NCBI GenBank assembly: GCA_014650475.1
Contig: BMVA01000011.1
Coordinates: 1 to 64,000 of the forward strand
Origin: Streptomyces albogriseolus
GTDB lineage: Bacteria > Actinomycetota > Actinomycetes > Streptomycetales > Streptomycetaceae
Direction: 5' to 3'
Length of the DNA stretch: 64,000 nucleotides
In this document: positions 21,954 to 31,404 of the stretch, one piece after another
How the letters are laid out: each line of letters begins with the position of its first letter
Numbering within the stretch: position 1 is the stretch's first letter
Position numbers and translations under genes: made by a program
Notes under the pieces: model-generated
Databases searched by the model: none
Seen by the model: the letters and a program-made list of their open reading frames with translations, nothing else
What the model was told of the DNA's origin: nothing

Positions 21954-21998
21954 CGGTGCGGCCTCCGGGCAGGGCGCGGACGCGGTCCGCGCCGTCAT

Positions 21999-24900
21999 TC
22001 AGGTCGTCGCCGCCGGCCGCTTGAACATCCGCGTCGCCGTGATCTCGCTGTGCGTCTCCTGGCCCGGGTCCGGCTGGGGCAGGCCCGGGCGGAGGTGCTC
22101 CTCCACGCTGATGTACTTGAGGCCTGCCCGCAGGTCGGCGTCGTTGCGGAGCCGGATGACCAGGGGGAACTCGGCCAGGGCCGTGGTGTCGAACAGGCCT
22201 GTGGTGTACAGCAGCTGGACGCCGAGCGCGTCGGCGACCGCACGCTGGAGCTCCAGCAGATAGGTGGCGTTGGCCCGGCCGATGGGGTTGTCGAGGAACA
22301 GGGTGCCGGCGTGCCGGTGCTTGTCGCGGCCCCGGTCGTTGGAGCGCAGCGCGGCCATGGTGCAGTACAGGGCGATGGCCGCGGTGAGCAGCTGCCCGCC
22401 GGAGAACACGTCGCCCATCTGCCCGACCGGCACCCGCTCGGCGCGCAGCACCGCGTCGGGCTTGAGGATCTCCACCGCCACGCCCTTGGGCCGCAGGGCG
22501 GCGGCGACGCCGCGCAGCAGCAGGGACATGCCGTCGCGCCGCAGGTCGGAGTTCTTCCTGACGGCCGCGCGGGTGGCCTCGTCGATGACCTCGCCGAGGC
22601 GCTCGGTGAGGGTGGCCTGGTCGGGCTCCTCGAAGCGGATGCGCAGGAACTCCTGCCCTGACCACTCCCCCAGGCCCTCCGGCAGCCGGGACAGCCGCTG
22701 GGCGGAGCGCAGGGTGGCGAGGGCCGACTCGACCAGACCCCGCAGCCGGTCCACGATCGAGTCGCGGTTGCGCTCCAGCTGCTCCAGCTCGTCCGTGAGC
22801 ACCCGCAGCCGGGGGGCGAAGGCGTCGGACCACTTCTTGGCGTGCTCCGGCAGCGCGGAGGCGGGCAGTTCGCGGATCTGCTGGCGGGCAGGCGTGCGGA
22901 CCTGCTCGTAGCGGGTGGAGTTGGCGTGCCGCACCAGCACGTCGCTCGCCTCGCGCACGGCGGCCTCGGCGGCGGAGAGGTCGGCGGCGCAGCCGCGCAG
23001 CGAGCGGCGCGCCTCGGCGGCGGACCGCCGGGCGTCCTCCAGGTCGCCGGGATACGGCTCGGTCCGCTCCTGCTCCTCCTCGGCGGCGTGCTCGCGCAGC
23101 AGGTCGCGGAGCATGGCGGCGATCTCGTCGAAGCCGCCTGCCGCGTCCTCGGCGGACCGGTGGGCGGCGAGGAGTTCGGCGTGCGCCTCCTGGGCCTGGC
23201 GCAACTCCTCCTCGCGGGTGGCGAGTTCGGCGGTGGCCGTGCGCAGGAGGGCCTGGGCGTGCTCAGCGTCACGCGGGATCAGTTCCTCGGGGAGGTCGGT
23301 GTGCGCCCCGCCGTCCGCGGGGGCGAGGCGCTCGGCCTCGCCGCGGAGCCGACCGAGCTGCTCGCTCGCGCCGGACATACGGGTCTCCAGGAGCTGGACC
23401 AGCTCCTCGGCGCGGGCGGCGGCGGCCTGCCGGCTGGGCCCGTCGGATCCGTCGGGCGACTGGAGCAGCTGCTCGGCGCGGGTGCGGACCTTGTTGCTGA
23501 GCCGGTCCAGCTCGGCGCGGGCGGCGCTCTCGTCGCTCTCCGCGCGGGCCTGTTCGGCGCGCAGGTCGGCGCCGACGCCGACCTTCTCGTACAGCTGGGA
23601 CGCGGCGCGGTAGGCCTCCCGCAGGGCGGGCAGGGACGTCTGCGGGGCGCCGTCGCCGTCCTCGGGCAGGTCGTCGGGGGCGCCGGCGATCTCGGAGCGC
23701 TCGGCGCGCAGGGTGCGGGCCGTACGCCGGGCGTCGTCGGCGGCGCGCTGGGCGGCGCGCCGGTCCTCGTCGGCGGCGCGGGCGCGCTCCAGACAGGACT
23801 GGGCGCGGGCCTCCGCCTCGGCGGCGTCGTCGGCCAGTTCGCGCAGCTTGGCCTGCCAGCCGGCGCGTTCCCGCAGCCGGAAGGCGAGTCCGGCGAGGGC
23901 GTCGGCGGCGCGCCGGGCCTTCTGGGCGGCCTCCTGCCGCTCGTCGCGGACCCGGACCGCCTCGGCGGCCGCCTCCTCGGCCTCCGCCCGCAGGCCGCGC
24001 GCCTCGGCCAGCTCGGCCTCGGTCTCCTCGGCGAACGCCCGTGTCCGCTCGGCCGTCGCGGCCAGTTCGGCGAGGCGTCCGGCCGGGCAGCCGGTGCGCC
24101 ACGAGGCGAGCCGGGCGGCGAGTTCGCGGTCCTTGCCGAGCCGGGCGGCGAGGGCGCGGATCTCCTCGTCCCGTTCGGCGGCGCGGGCGCGCAGCGCCTG
24201 CCGCTCCTCGTCGGCGGCGTGCTCGTCGTGCATGGCCGGGTTCGGCGGTACAAGGAACACGTCGCCGGAGCCGGACGCGGGCGTGGGCGCGAGCAGCGCG
24301 GCGGCCGTGCCGACGGCGACGGCGGACCGGGGCAGCAGGGCCGCGTCGCTCAGCGCCTCGCGGGCGCGGACATGGGAGTCGGGGTCGGTGATGACGACGC
24401 CGTCGACCAGCTCGGGGCGGGCGGCCAGGACGCGCGCGTGGTCGGCGGGGTCGACGGCCTGGGCGAGGTAGCGCCACCCGGGGAGGGCGGGGATGCCGTG
24501 CTCACCGAGGAACTCGACGGTGGCCAGCACGTCCGGGCCGGGCGGCAGCAGTCCGCCGTCGCCGAGGGCGCCGAGGATGCGGGCGTCGTCCGCGGCGGCG
24601 GTGCGCAGCTCGAACAGCTGGCGCTCGGCGGAGGACACGGCGTCGTCCAGCAGCTCGCGCAACTCGTCGGCGAACCGGTCCAGTTCCTCCGCGCTCAGCC
24701 CGCCCTCGCGGGGGCCGTCGGCCGCGCCGCCGGAGTCCGTGCGCTGGCCGGGCAGGGCGGTCCGGCGCTTGCCGGAGGCGCCGGGCAGGCTCAGCAGCTC
24801 CGCGAGCCGCTGTTCGGCGGCGAGGCCCTCGGCGGTACGGCGCTCGCCCTCGTGGGCGCGCTCGGCGGCCGTGGCCGCGTCGGCGGCGCGGGCGGCGGTC

Positions 24901-26624
24901 AGCTCGGCGCGGCTCTCGGCGGCGGCCGCCTCACGGGCGTGCTCGGTGGCCCGGCGGGCGGTCTCGCGGGCGGTGTCCCAGGCGGCGACGGCGGTCTTCT
25001 CGGCGTCGCTGGCCGCGAGGGCGGCGCGGGCCGGGTCGGCGTCGGGGGCGCTGTCGTCGAGCCAGCCGGCCCGGACGGCCTCGGCGGTCTCCTGCTCGAC
25101 CTCGGCGAGCCGCTGGCGCAGGTGGCCGATCTCGCTGCGGGCGCGCTGCGCCTCGGTGGCGGCGGCGGTGGAGTCGCGGTAGGCGCCGTCGCCTGCCTCC
25201 TGGAGGGCGGCGGACCGCTCCTCCTCCTCGTTGGCGAGGTCCTCCGCGTTCCGTGCGGCGGCGTGCAGGGCGCGGACCAGGTCGACGGCGGCCTTGGCGC
25301 GTGCGGCGAGGGCCGGGGCGGCGTCCCGCTCGGCCTCCTGGATCGCGGCGGACACCCGGGCCACCCGGTCGGCGGCGGCGCGGTGCCGCAGCACGGACTC
25401 GGCGGCCTGCCAGGCGGAGTACAGGGTGCGCGCGTCGGCCAATTCGCGCTTCTGGGCGGCGGCGGACTTCTCGGCGGCGGCGAGCGCCAGCGAGGCGTGC
25501 CGGTAGGCGAGTTCGGCGGCGATGGACGCGCTGTGCGCGCGGGCGGTCTCGGCCCGGGTGACGGCGTGGGCGGCGGCGGTGACGCGGTGGGCGAGGTCGG
25601 CGGCTCGCTCGCGCTCCTGGGCGCCGCGCGCGGAGAGCCGGCGGGCGAGGGTGCGGGTGCGGCGTTCCGCGGAGGCGTGGATCTCCCGGGCGCGGGTGCG
25701 GGCGTCGGCGGCCTCGACGATCCGGCCGAGCAGGTCCGCCGACCCGGCGGTGAAGTCGCGTTCGGCGATGAGTTCGGCGCGCCGGCCCAGCTTGTTGCCG
25801 AAGCCGCTGACGAGGTCGGCGAGTCCGTCGGTGTCACGGGTGTCGGTGACGGCGCGCAGCAGCAGGTCGGTGAAGTCGGAGTCCTTCTTCACCGCGAAGA
25901 GGCCGGCCGCCTCGCCCTCGTCGGCGTTCATCTCCCGCTGGTAGCGGAAGAGTTCGGGGTCGAGCCCGAGGTCGCCGAGGTGCTCGGTCCAGCGCTCGTG
26001 GATCTCCTCCCAGTGCACCTCCAGGTGCGGGTAGGTCCTGCCCGCCTCGGTCAGGGCGTCGCGGAAGCCCTTCATGGTGCGGCGCCGGCCGCGCGCGCCG
26101 GACTGCCCCTCGGCGGGCGGGCGCACGGACGTGGCCTCGGCGACGGGCAGGTTGTCCAGGCTGAGGCCGGGTCCCGGGCGGAAGGAGTACCAGGCCTCGG
26201 CGAACTTCCGCGGGTCGTTGGAGACCTGACGGCCTCGCCATTCGCTGACCTTGCCGACGACGACGCACTCGCCGGTCTGCACATGCTGCCATTCGAGCGC
26301 CACATGGCCGCAGTCGTCGGCGAGCAGGAACTTGCGCAGCACACCGGAGCTGGCCCCGCCGAGGGTGTTGCGGTGGCCCGGGAGCATCACGGAGAAGATC
26401 AGCTTCAGCAGGACGGACTTGCCGCCGCCGTTCTCCAGGAAGAGCACCCCGGCGGGCGCGGGGCGGCGGGGCGGGCCGACGGGCTCGTCCGCGAAGAACT
26501 CCGCCTGCGTCGGCGCCGGGTTCGGCACGGTGGCGCCGACGCCGCGCAGGTCGAGCACGGTGTCGGCGTAGCGTGCGCCCGCCGGTCCGATGGAGTAGAG
26601 GCGGACCCGGGACAGCTCGTACAT
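21999..26624 (-). CDS. SMC/MukB-like ATPase of a condensin-like complex
   Basis: 1541 aa. The N-terminus holds the Walker A segment LENGGGKSVLL (residues 63-73, K69), with leucine where most SMC proteins have the first glycine. Long alanine/glutamate/arginine-rich coiled coils follow at about 330-700 and 800-1240, separated by a globular hinge-like part near 700-800 (LPPGPDVLATVEFLGEHGIP). The C-terminal head has the ABC signature FSGGQLL (1407-1413) and a Walker B strand GTLFLDNPIG with N1446 in place of the usual catalytic glutamate. It is the last gene of a three-gene operon in the order kleisin-like, small winged-helix-like, SMC, which is the mukFEB/mksFEB/jetABC order. It is distinct from the housekeeping Smc, which lacks these partners. 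Confidence 0.88.
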   Translation of the reverse strand: MYELSRVRLYSIGPAGARYADTVLDLRGVGATVPNPAPTQAEFFADEPVGPPRRPAPAGVLFLENGGGKSVLLKLIFSVMLPGHRNTLGGASSGVLRKFLLADDCGHVALEWQHVQTGECVVVGKVSEWRGRQVSNDPRKFAEAWYSFRPGPGLSLDNLPVAEATSVRPPAEGQSGARGRRRTMKGFRDALTEAGRTYPHLEVHWEEIHERWTEHLGDLGLDPELFRYQREMNADEGEAAGLFAVKKDSDFTDLLLRAVTDTRDTDGLADLVSGFGNKLGRRAELIAERDFTAGSADLLGRIVEAADARTRAREIHASAERRTRTLARRLSARGAQERERAADLAHRVTAAAHAVTRAETARAHSASIAAELAYRHASLALAAAEKSAAAQKRELADARTLYSAWQAAESVLRHRAAADRVARVSAAIQEAERDAAPALAARAKAAVDLVRALHAAARNAEDLANEEEERSAALQEAGDGAYRDSTAAATEAQRARSEIGHLRQRLAEVEQETAEAVRAGWLDDSAPDADPARAALAASDAEKTAVAAWDTARETARRATEHAREAAAAESRAELTAARAADAATAAERAHEGERRTAEGLAAEQRLAELLSLPGASGKRRTALPGQRTDSGGAADGPREGGLSAEELDRFADELRELLDDAVSSAERQLFELRTAAADDARILGALGDGGLLPPGPDVLATVEFLGEHGIPALPGWRYLAQAVDPADHARVLAARPELVDGVVITDPDSHVRAREALSDAALLPRSAVAVGTAAALLAPTPASGSGDVFLVPPNPAMHDEHAADEERQALRARAAERDEEIRALAARLGKDRELAARLASWRTGCPAGRLAELAATAERTRAFAEETEAELAEARGLRAEAEEAAAEAVRVRDERQEAAQKARRAADALAGLAFRLRERAGWQAKLRELADDAAEAEARAQSCLERARAADEDRRAAQRAADDARRTARTLRAERSEIAGAPDDLPEDGDGAPQTSLPALREAYRAASQLYEKVGVGADLRAEQARAESDESAARAELDRLSNKVRTRAEQLLQSPDGSDGPSRQAAAARAEELVQLLETRMSGASEQLGRLRGEAERLAPADGGAHTDLPEELIPRDAEHAQALLRTATAELATREEELRQAQEAHAELLAAHRSAEDAAGGFDEIAAMLRDLLREHAAEEEQERTEPYPGDLEDARRSAAEARRSLRGCAADLSAAEAAVREASDVLVRHANSTRYEQVRTPARQQIRELPASALPEHAKKWSDAFAPRLRVLTDELEQLERNRDSIVDRLRGLVESALATLRSAQRLSRLPEGLGEWSGQEFLRIRFEEPDQATLTERLGEVIDEATRAAVRKNSDLRRDGMSLLLRGVAAALRPKGVAVEILKPDAVLRAERVPVGQMGDVFSGGQLLTAAIALYCTMAALRSNDRGRDKHRHAGTLFLDNPIGRANATYLLELQRAVADALGVQLLYTTGLFDTTALAEFPLVIRLRNDADLRAGLKYISVEEHLRPGLPQPDPGQETHSEITATRMFKRPAATT

Positions 26625-26657
26625 GGCGGACTCTCGTGAGGCTTCGTGGGGTGGGGG

Positions 26658-27539
26658 TCAGGCGGAGTGGAAGGGCAGGCCGGCGTCGGCGACCAGGTCC
26701 AGGGCGTCGCCGTCCTCGGGCGGCAGCAGGGTGGGGGTGCCGTCGGTGACGGGGACGACGCCGAGGTCGAGCAGTTCGGCCATGGCCGCGCTGCCCGCCA
26801 TGTCGCGGACCTGGAGCTGGTAGCGGGCGGTGGTGCGGTAGGTGCCGCCGTTGTCGTCGCCGGTGCGCTGGAGGAAGCCGGAGTCGGTGAGGAAGGAGAC
26901 GGCCTTCGCAACGATGCCGGTGGTGGAACCGGCCAGACGGCGGGCGTCCTTGGTGGCGCCGGTGGCGCTGCGCCGGGACCAGATCCGCCAGGCGGCCTCC
27001 AGTCCGGGGGCGCCGGTGGCCGGGTCGGTGTTCTCGCCCTGCTCGGCGGCCCGCTCCTCCAGCCGGTGGCAGGCCTGGCGGACGAAGGCGTCGACGCCGT
27101 TGACCGTGACGCGTCCGATGTAGCCGTCGTCGGCGAGGTCCTCGGGGCGGGGGAAGGCCATGGCGGCGACGGCGAGGTGGGCGAGGCCGTGCAGGAAGCG
27201 GTCGCCGCCGTCGGCGGAGGCGCGGCGCGCGTAGTCGCCCATGCGGACGGCGAACACGGAGTCCTCGGCGGCGGTGACGGCCATGCCGGCGCGCGGGGAC
27301 ACCTCCAGCACGACGAGTCCGAGGCCGGTGGCGACGGCGTCGGCGAGCCGCGCGAACGGCGGGTCCTCGCGGTAGCGGCGCAGCAGGTCCGCGTACTCCT
27401 GGTCGCGGGCGGGCTGGAGCTTGGGCTGGAGGCCGAAGGCGACGAGCCGGGCCGCGTCGGCGGCGTCGGCGGGCGTGACGGCGGTGCTCGCCGGCGTCGC
27501 CGCGGGCTCCGGCTCGCTCCGGTCGGCGTGCTCGGTCAC
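26658..27539 (-). CDS. MukE/MksE/JetB-like accessory subunit (putative)
   Basis: 293 aa, soluble. After a disordered N-terminus the protein is mostly helical; the C-terminal half (RRLAGSTTGIVAKAVSFLTDSGFLQRTG ... YRTTARYQLQVRDMAGSAAMAELLDLGVV) reads like a winged helix followed by a helix-turn segment, as in kite-type subunits. Identification rests mainly on size, predicted fold and its place between the kleisin-like and SMC-like genes (gaps of 82 and 33 bp). The start is GTG 27539 with GAGGAG 8 nt upstream. Confidence 0.65.
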   Translation of the reverse strand: MTEHADRSEPEPAATPASTAVTPADAADAARLVAFGLQPKLQPARDQEYADLLRRYREDPPFARLADAVATGLGLVVLEVSPRAGMAVTAAEDSVFAVRMGDYARRASADGGDRFLHGLAHLAVAAMAFPRPEDLADDGYIGRVTVNGVDAFVRQACHRLEERAAEQGENTDPATGAPGLEAAWRIWSRRSATGATKDARRLAGSTTGIVAKAVSFLTDSGFLQRTGDDNGGTYRTTARYQLQVRDMAGSAAMAELLDLGVVPVTDGTPTLLPPEDGDALDLVADAGLPFHSA

Positions 27540-27621
27540 GGTCGGGACTCCTCGGTGCAGGGGATGTCGGTGCGGGGGATGTGGCCGTGAGGGGCGCGCA
27601 TGCGGGGTGCCGGTGTCGCGG

Positions 27622-29148
27622 TCATGCCGCCTCCGTACGGTCCGCGGCCATGCCCGCCGCGTCCAGCAGGGCCGTGCCCACGATGAGGTCGGCGCCGCCG
27701 AACTCGGGGTCGTCGAGCTCGGTGCCGTCGTCCACGGCGAACAGCAGCTTCCGTTCGCCCTGGCGGTAGGCCGTGCCGACCGGGGGGCTGGCGGCGTGGA
27801 CGGCCAGCAGGGCGACCAGGTAGGGCAGCTCGGGGTCCTTGCGGCGGGCGTCGGCGAGCAGCCCGGACAGCCGGCGGGGCGCGTCGGCCGGGAGGTCGAG
27901 CAGCTCGGTGGCGGCCGCGAGCTGCTCTTCGCTGAAGCGGCTGTCGTCGGGCGTGGCGATGAGGTCCGGCTCGGGCATCTCCGCGCCGAGGTGCTCCCGC
28001 TCCACGGGCGGGGTGAGCAGGATCTCGACGAGGTCGGCGACCCGGACGGACACGGGCGTGCGCAGTCCGGTGCCGTGGGCGAAGAACGCGTCGGTGACCC
28101 GGGACGCCTGCTCCACGGGGAGCGGCAGCAGCGGCGCGAGGAGCTGGCCGTAGAGGTCGGTGCCGGCGGCCGCGGCGGGCGTGGCGAAGGCCTGCCGGTC
28201 CTGCTCGGCGCGGAACAGCGGACCGGCCTCCAGGAGCCGGGACTGCAGCTGGGTGTGGCGCCGGATGCAGTCCTTGACGATGTCCACCAGCTCGGCGGCG
28301 CGGCGCTTGTGCTCGGGGTCCTCGGACTCGTCGCGGGCCTTGCGGATGTTGGTGAGGATCGCGTTCTCGTGGCGGTAGCGGTCGGCGACGTGGTCGAGCG
28401 CCTCGGCGATCATGTCGGGCACGGCGCTGAGCCAGTCCACCGCGCGGACGTTGCGCCGGGTGGCCTCCAGGGCGCGGCGCAGGGTCTCGGAGTACTGCAC
28501 CGTGCGGTAGCGGGCCTGCTCGGCGGCGAGCTGGGCGTCGGCGAGCCTGCCCCGGCTGATCAGCACCTCGAGCTTGACCTCGGCGGCGATCTGGGCGCTG
28601 GTGACGTCGGTGTCGAGGGCGCCGACCAGGACGTTGACCGCCTCGTCGGTGGTGCGCAGGTACACCGTGCCGCCGGGGCCCGGCACCTCCTCGATCAGCT
28701 TGAAGTCGTAGTCCCGGCGGACGTACGTGCCGTCCGGGCCGAAGACGCCGTACACCGCGCGGAAGCCGCGGTCGACGCTGCCGACGTTGATCAGGTTCTC
28801 CAGGACCCAGCGGGCCACGCGCTCGTGCTCGGCGGCGGGGCGGTCCGGGGCCTGGGCGGCGACGCGGGGGACGAGCCGGGCGACGATCTGGTCGTGGTCG
28901 GCGCCGGTGTCGAAGTCCATGTTCAGCGTGACCAGGTCGATGGCGGCGAGCGCGATCTCCGCCATGCCGTACACCGAGTACTCGCCCGCGAGATTGGCCT
29001 TGCGGGTGTCCAGGTCGTGCAGCGGCGCGGTGCACGCGAGCGCGCGCAGCCGCCGCGCCAGTCCCTCGTCGGCGGCCGGGCCCGGCGCGGGGCGCGGCCC
29101 CGCGCTGAGCTGGGGCGGAACGCTGTCCGTCGATGCAGGCGAAGTCAC
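27622..29148 (-). CDS. MukF/MksF/JetA-like kleisin subunit (putative)
   Basis: 508 aa, soluble and largely helical. The start is taken at GTG 29148 (VTSPASTDSVPPQ); the open frame continues upstream into the GntR gene with implausible composition, and the ribosome site here is weak, so the start is uncertain. The N-terminal part (ALACTAPLHDLDTRKANLAGEYSVYGMAEIALAAIDLV) and the long middle helices (LETLRRALEATRRNVRAVDWL-type region, then ENAILTNIRKARDESEDPEHKRRAAELVDIVKD) suit a MukF-like arrangement of winged helix, helical middle domain and C-terminal domain. It is the first gene of the SMC-like operon. The assignment is by order and fold impression, not by a diagnostic motif. Confidence 0.6.
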   Translation of the reverse strand: MTSPASTDSVPPQLSAGPRPAPGPAADEGLARRLRALACTAPLHDLDTRKANLAGEYSVYGMAEIALAAIDLVTLNMDFDTGADHDQIVARLVPRVAAQAPDRPAAEHERVARWVLENLINVGSVDRGFRAVYGVFGPDGTYVRRDYDFKLIEEVPGPGGTVYLRTTDEAVNVLVGALDTDVTSAQIAAEVKLEVLISRGRLADAQLAAEQARYRTVQYSETLRRALEATRRNVRAVDWLSAVPDMIAEALDHVADRYRHENAILTNIRKARDESEDPEHKRRAAELVDIVKDCIRRHTQLQSRLLEAGPLFRAEQDRQAFATPAAAAGTDLYGQLLAPLLPLPVEQASRVTDAFFAHGTGLRTPVSVRVADLVEILLTPPVEREHLGAEMPEPDLIATPDDSRFSEEQLAAATELLDLPADAPRRLSGLLADARRKDPELPYLVALLAVHAASPPVGTAYRQGERKLLFAVDDGTELDDPEFGGADLIVGTALLDAAGMAADRTEAA

Positions 29149-29251
29149 GGTGCACAGACTAGGTCCTCGGTCCGACAACGGCCCAAACGAGGCAGTTGCA
29201 CCCCGGCGCCGTGACCTGCGGACCGTCCGGGAGGACCGTTTCCGTACGGTC

Positions 29252-29947
29252 CTAGTCCCCGCCCCCCACCTTGCGTCGGTAGACCTCCCCCACCCGTTCC
29301 AGCGACACGTCGAGGTAGGCGGCGAGCAGGCGTTCGGCCGTGTCCCGCTCGCCCGCCTCAAGAGCCTGGAGAATCTCGACATTTCGCGCGATGTACGGTT
29401 CGTGCAGCCGCTGCGGCTCGTCCACCGCGTGGAAGGCGAGCCGGAGTTCGGCGAAGACGCTGCGCATCAGCTCGGCGGTGCGCTCGCCGGAGGCGAGGGC
29501 GACCAGTTCCTGGTGGAAGTGGATGTTGGCCGTGCCCACCGCTTTCCAGTCACCTTCGCGGGCCGCCCGCCGCCCCTCCGCGACCGCCTGGGCGAGTCCG
29601 TCGAGGGCGTAGGGCGGCTCACCGAGTCCCCGTACGACGGCGCACTCGACGAGCCGGCGGGTGCGGTAGATGTCCTCGACGTCCTCGACGGTCAGCACCC
29701 GCACGAACACGCCCCGGTTGAGCTCGTGGACGAGCAGCCGTTCGTGCGTGAGCAGCCGGAACGCCTCGCGCAGCGTGTTGCGGGAGACCCCGAGGGCGCC
29801 GCCGATGCTGTCCTCCGAGAGCCGGGTGCCGGGTGGGAAGAAACCCTCGGCGATGCGGCTCCTGAGGATGTCCGCGACACGCTCGGCGGTGCTGGTCCTG
29901 CCCAACAGGGCACGGTCGTCGGCCAGTCCGCTCATCCGCTCTGCCAT
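29252..29947 (-). CDS. GntR-family regulator, FadR/FCD subfamily
   Basis: 231 aa from ATG 29947 (other in-frame starts at 29965 and 29935; none has a clear ribosome site). The winged helix is VADILRSRIAEGFFPPGTRLSEDSIGGALGVSRNTLREAFRLL. The C-terminal FCD helical bundle, with conserved histidines in ANIHFHQELVAL and AFHAVDEPQRLHEPYI, usually binds a metal and an organic acid. It is divergent from the MFS/DUF1445/pxpABC operon with a perfect palindrome between them. It therefore most likely represses that operon and is released by 5-oxoproline or a related acid (inference). Confidence 0.93.
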   Translation of the reverse strand: MAERMSGLADDRALLGRTSTAERVADILRSRIAEGFFPPGTRLSEDSIGGALGVSRNTLREAFRLLTHERLLVHELNRGVFVRVLTVEDVEDIYRTRRLVECAVVRGLGEPPYALDGLAQAVAEGRRAAREGDWKAVGTANIHFHQELVALASGERTAELMRSVFAELRLAFHAVDEPQRLHEPYIARNVEILQALEAGERDTAERLLAAYLDVSLERVGEVYRRKVGGGD

Positions 29948-29990
29948 GCCGGAATTCAAGCGCACACCGAAGGATGAGACAACATGGGTA

Positions 29991-30020
29991 TTGAAGGATC
30001 GTTCAACGATCCTCTACCTT
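29991..30020 (+). promoter_or_regulatory. Promoter of the 5-oxoproline operon with GntR operator in its spacer
   Basis: GGATCGTTCAACGATCC (29996-30012) is a perfect 17-bp palindrome, extended by one pair on each side. A second nested repeat, TTGAA (29991-29995) with TTCAA (30002-30006), overlaps it. TTGAAG (29991-29996) and TACCTT (30015-30020), 18 bp apart, can serve as -35 and -10 boxes, so a bound dimer would cover the core promoter. This is classic geometry for a GntR-type repressor. Confidence 0.75.
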
Positions 30021-30081
30021 GCTGAGGCACTGGCACGGCTCACTCCTTCCTTGCACCCCCGTCCCCTTCTGCGAGGTGCCC

Positions 30082-31404
30082 ATGAGCACGACCCCTCCTC
30101 CGTCGAGCGCCCTGACCGGTCCCCCACGCTCCGTCAAGCCCGAGCCCCCCTCCGAGGACGGGGCGTTCGGCTGGCTGCGCGCGCTCGGCCCGCGCGGCAG
30201 GCGCGCCTTCGGTGGCGCTTTCGGCGGGTATGCCCTGGATTCGTACGACTACTTCACGCTGCCGCTGACGATGGTGGCGCTGTCCGCGTACTTCGGTCTG
30301 AACAGCGGTCAGACCGGACTGCTGACCACCGTGACCCTGGTCGTCTCGGCGGTGGGCGGCGCCCTGGCAGGCGTCCTCGCGGACCGCGTCGGCCGGGTCA
30401 AGGCGCTGCTGCTGACCGTGATCACCTACGCGGTGTTCACCGTGGCCTGCGGCTTCGCCCCCAACTACGAGACGCTGCTGGTGTTCCGCGCCCTCCAGGG
30501 CCTCGGCTTCGGCGGCGAGTGGGCGGTCGGCGCGATCCTGGTCGCCGAGTACGCCGGCGCCCGCCACCGCGGACGCACCCTCGGGGCGGTGCAGAGCTCC
30601 TGGGCCGTGGGCTGGGCCCTGGCCGTGATCGTCTACACGGCGGTCTTCTCGCTGGTCGACGGCGACCTGGCCTGGCGCGTGATGTTCTGGACCGGTGCGC
30701 TGCCCGCGCTGCTCGTGGTCTGGGTGCGGCGCAGCGTGCAGGACGCGCCGGAGGCGGCCGCCGCGCGGGAGAAGAGCCCGGGCAAGGGATCGTTCGCGGC
30801 GATCTTCCGGCCGGCCCGTGAGGGCTCCCCCGGGCTGCTGCGCACCACCCTGTTCGCGGTCCTGCTCTCCACCGGCGTCCAGGGCGGCTACTACACCCTC
30901 GCCACCTGGGTGCCGACGTACCTCAAGACCGAGCGCGACCTGTCGGTCGTGGGCACCGGCGGCTATCTCACGTTCCTCATCTCGGGCGCGTTCATCGGCT
31001 ATCTGACGGGCGGTTACCTCACCGACCTGCTGGGCCGCCGGCGCAACATCTGGCTGTTCGCCCTGCTGTCGGCGGTGTGCATCGTCGCGTACACGAACAT
31101 CCCCAGCGGCGCGAACACCCTGGTCCTGGTGCTCGGCTTCCCGCTCGGGTTCTGCATGTCGGCCATCTTCAGCGGCTTCGGCTCCTACCTGAGCGAGCTG
31201 TACCCGACGGCCGTGCGCGGCACCGGACAGGGCTTCACCTACAACACCGGCCGCGCCGTCGGCGCCGTCTTCCCCACCACTGTCGGCTTCCTCGCCGACA
31301 GCTGGGGCGTGGGCGGCGCCCTGGTCTTCGGCGCCATCGGGTACGGCCTGGCCGCGCTGGCGCTGCTCGGGCTGCCTGAGACGCGCGGGAAGGAGCTGGA
31401 GTGA
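30082..31404 (+). CDS. MFS transporter, probable 5-oxoproline or organic-acid carrier
   Basis: 440 aa with 12 predicted membrane segments and the major-facilitator signatures [15 protein letters not shown] (after helix 2) and [13 protein letters not shown] (after helix 8). The [19 protein letters not shown] opening and [20 protein letters not shown] resemble the metabolite:H+ symporter family of aromatic and carboxylic acid carriers. ATG 30082 is preceded by GAGG; the longer frame has no support. The next gene starts inside its stop codon (GTGA), and pxpABC follow, which suggests that the substrate is pyroglutamate or a precursor. Confidence 0.9.
   Translation: MSTTPPPSSALTGPPRSVKPEPPSEDGAFGWLRALGPRGRRAFGGAFGGYALDSYDYFTLPLTMVALSAYFGLNSGQTGLLTTVTLVVSAVGGALAGVLADRVGRVKALLLTVITYAVFTVACGFAPNYETLLVFRALQGLGFGGEWAVGAILVAEYAGARHRGRTLGAVQSSWAVGWALAVIVYTAVFSLVDGDLAWRVMFWTGALPALLVVWVRRSVQDAPEAAAAREKSPGKGSFAAIFRPAREGSPGLLRTTLFAVLLSTGVQGGYYTLATWVPTYLKTERDLSVVGTGGYLTFLISGAFIGYLTGGYLTDLLGRRRNIWLFALLSAVCIVAYTNIPSGANTLVLVLGFPLGFCMSAIFSGFGSYLSELYPTAVRGTGQGFTYNTGRAVGAVFPTTVGFLADSWGVGGALVFGAIGYGLAALALLGLPETRGKELE

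Noticed and set aside
22842-26639. A 1265-aa open frame on the + strand opposite the SMC-like gene, and other long antisense frames over the conservon, GH31 and AAA+ genes
   Set aside because: They are valine/glycine/alanine- or arginine-rich mirror frames produced by high GC in third codon positions; none shows a domain, and the real genes on the other strand have full motifs.
29148-29382. 5' extension of the kleisin-like gene to 29382
   Set aside because: It overlaps the GntR coding sequence and has serine/arginine-rich, cysteine-containing composition unlike the rest; a start at GTG 29148 is more sensible.
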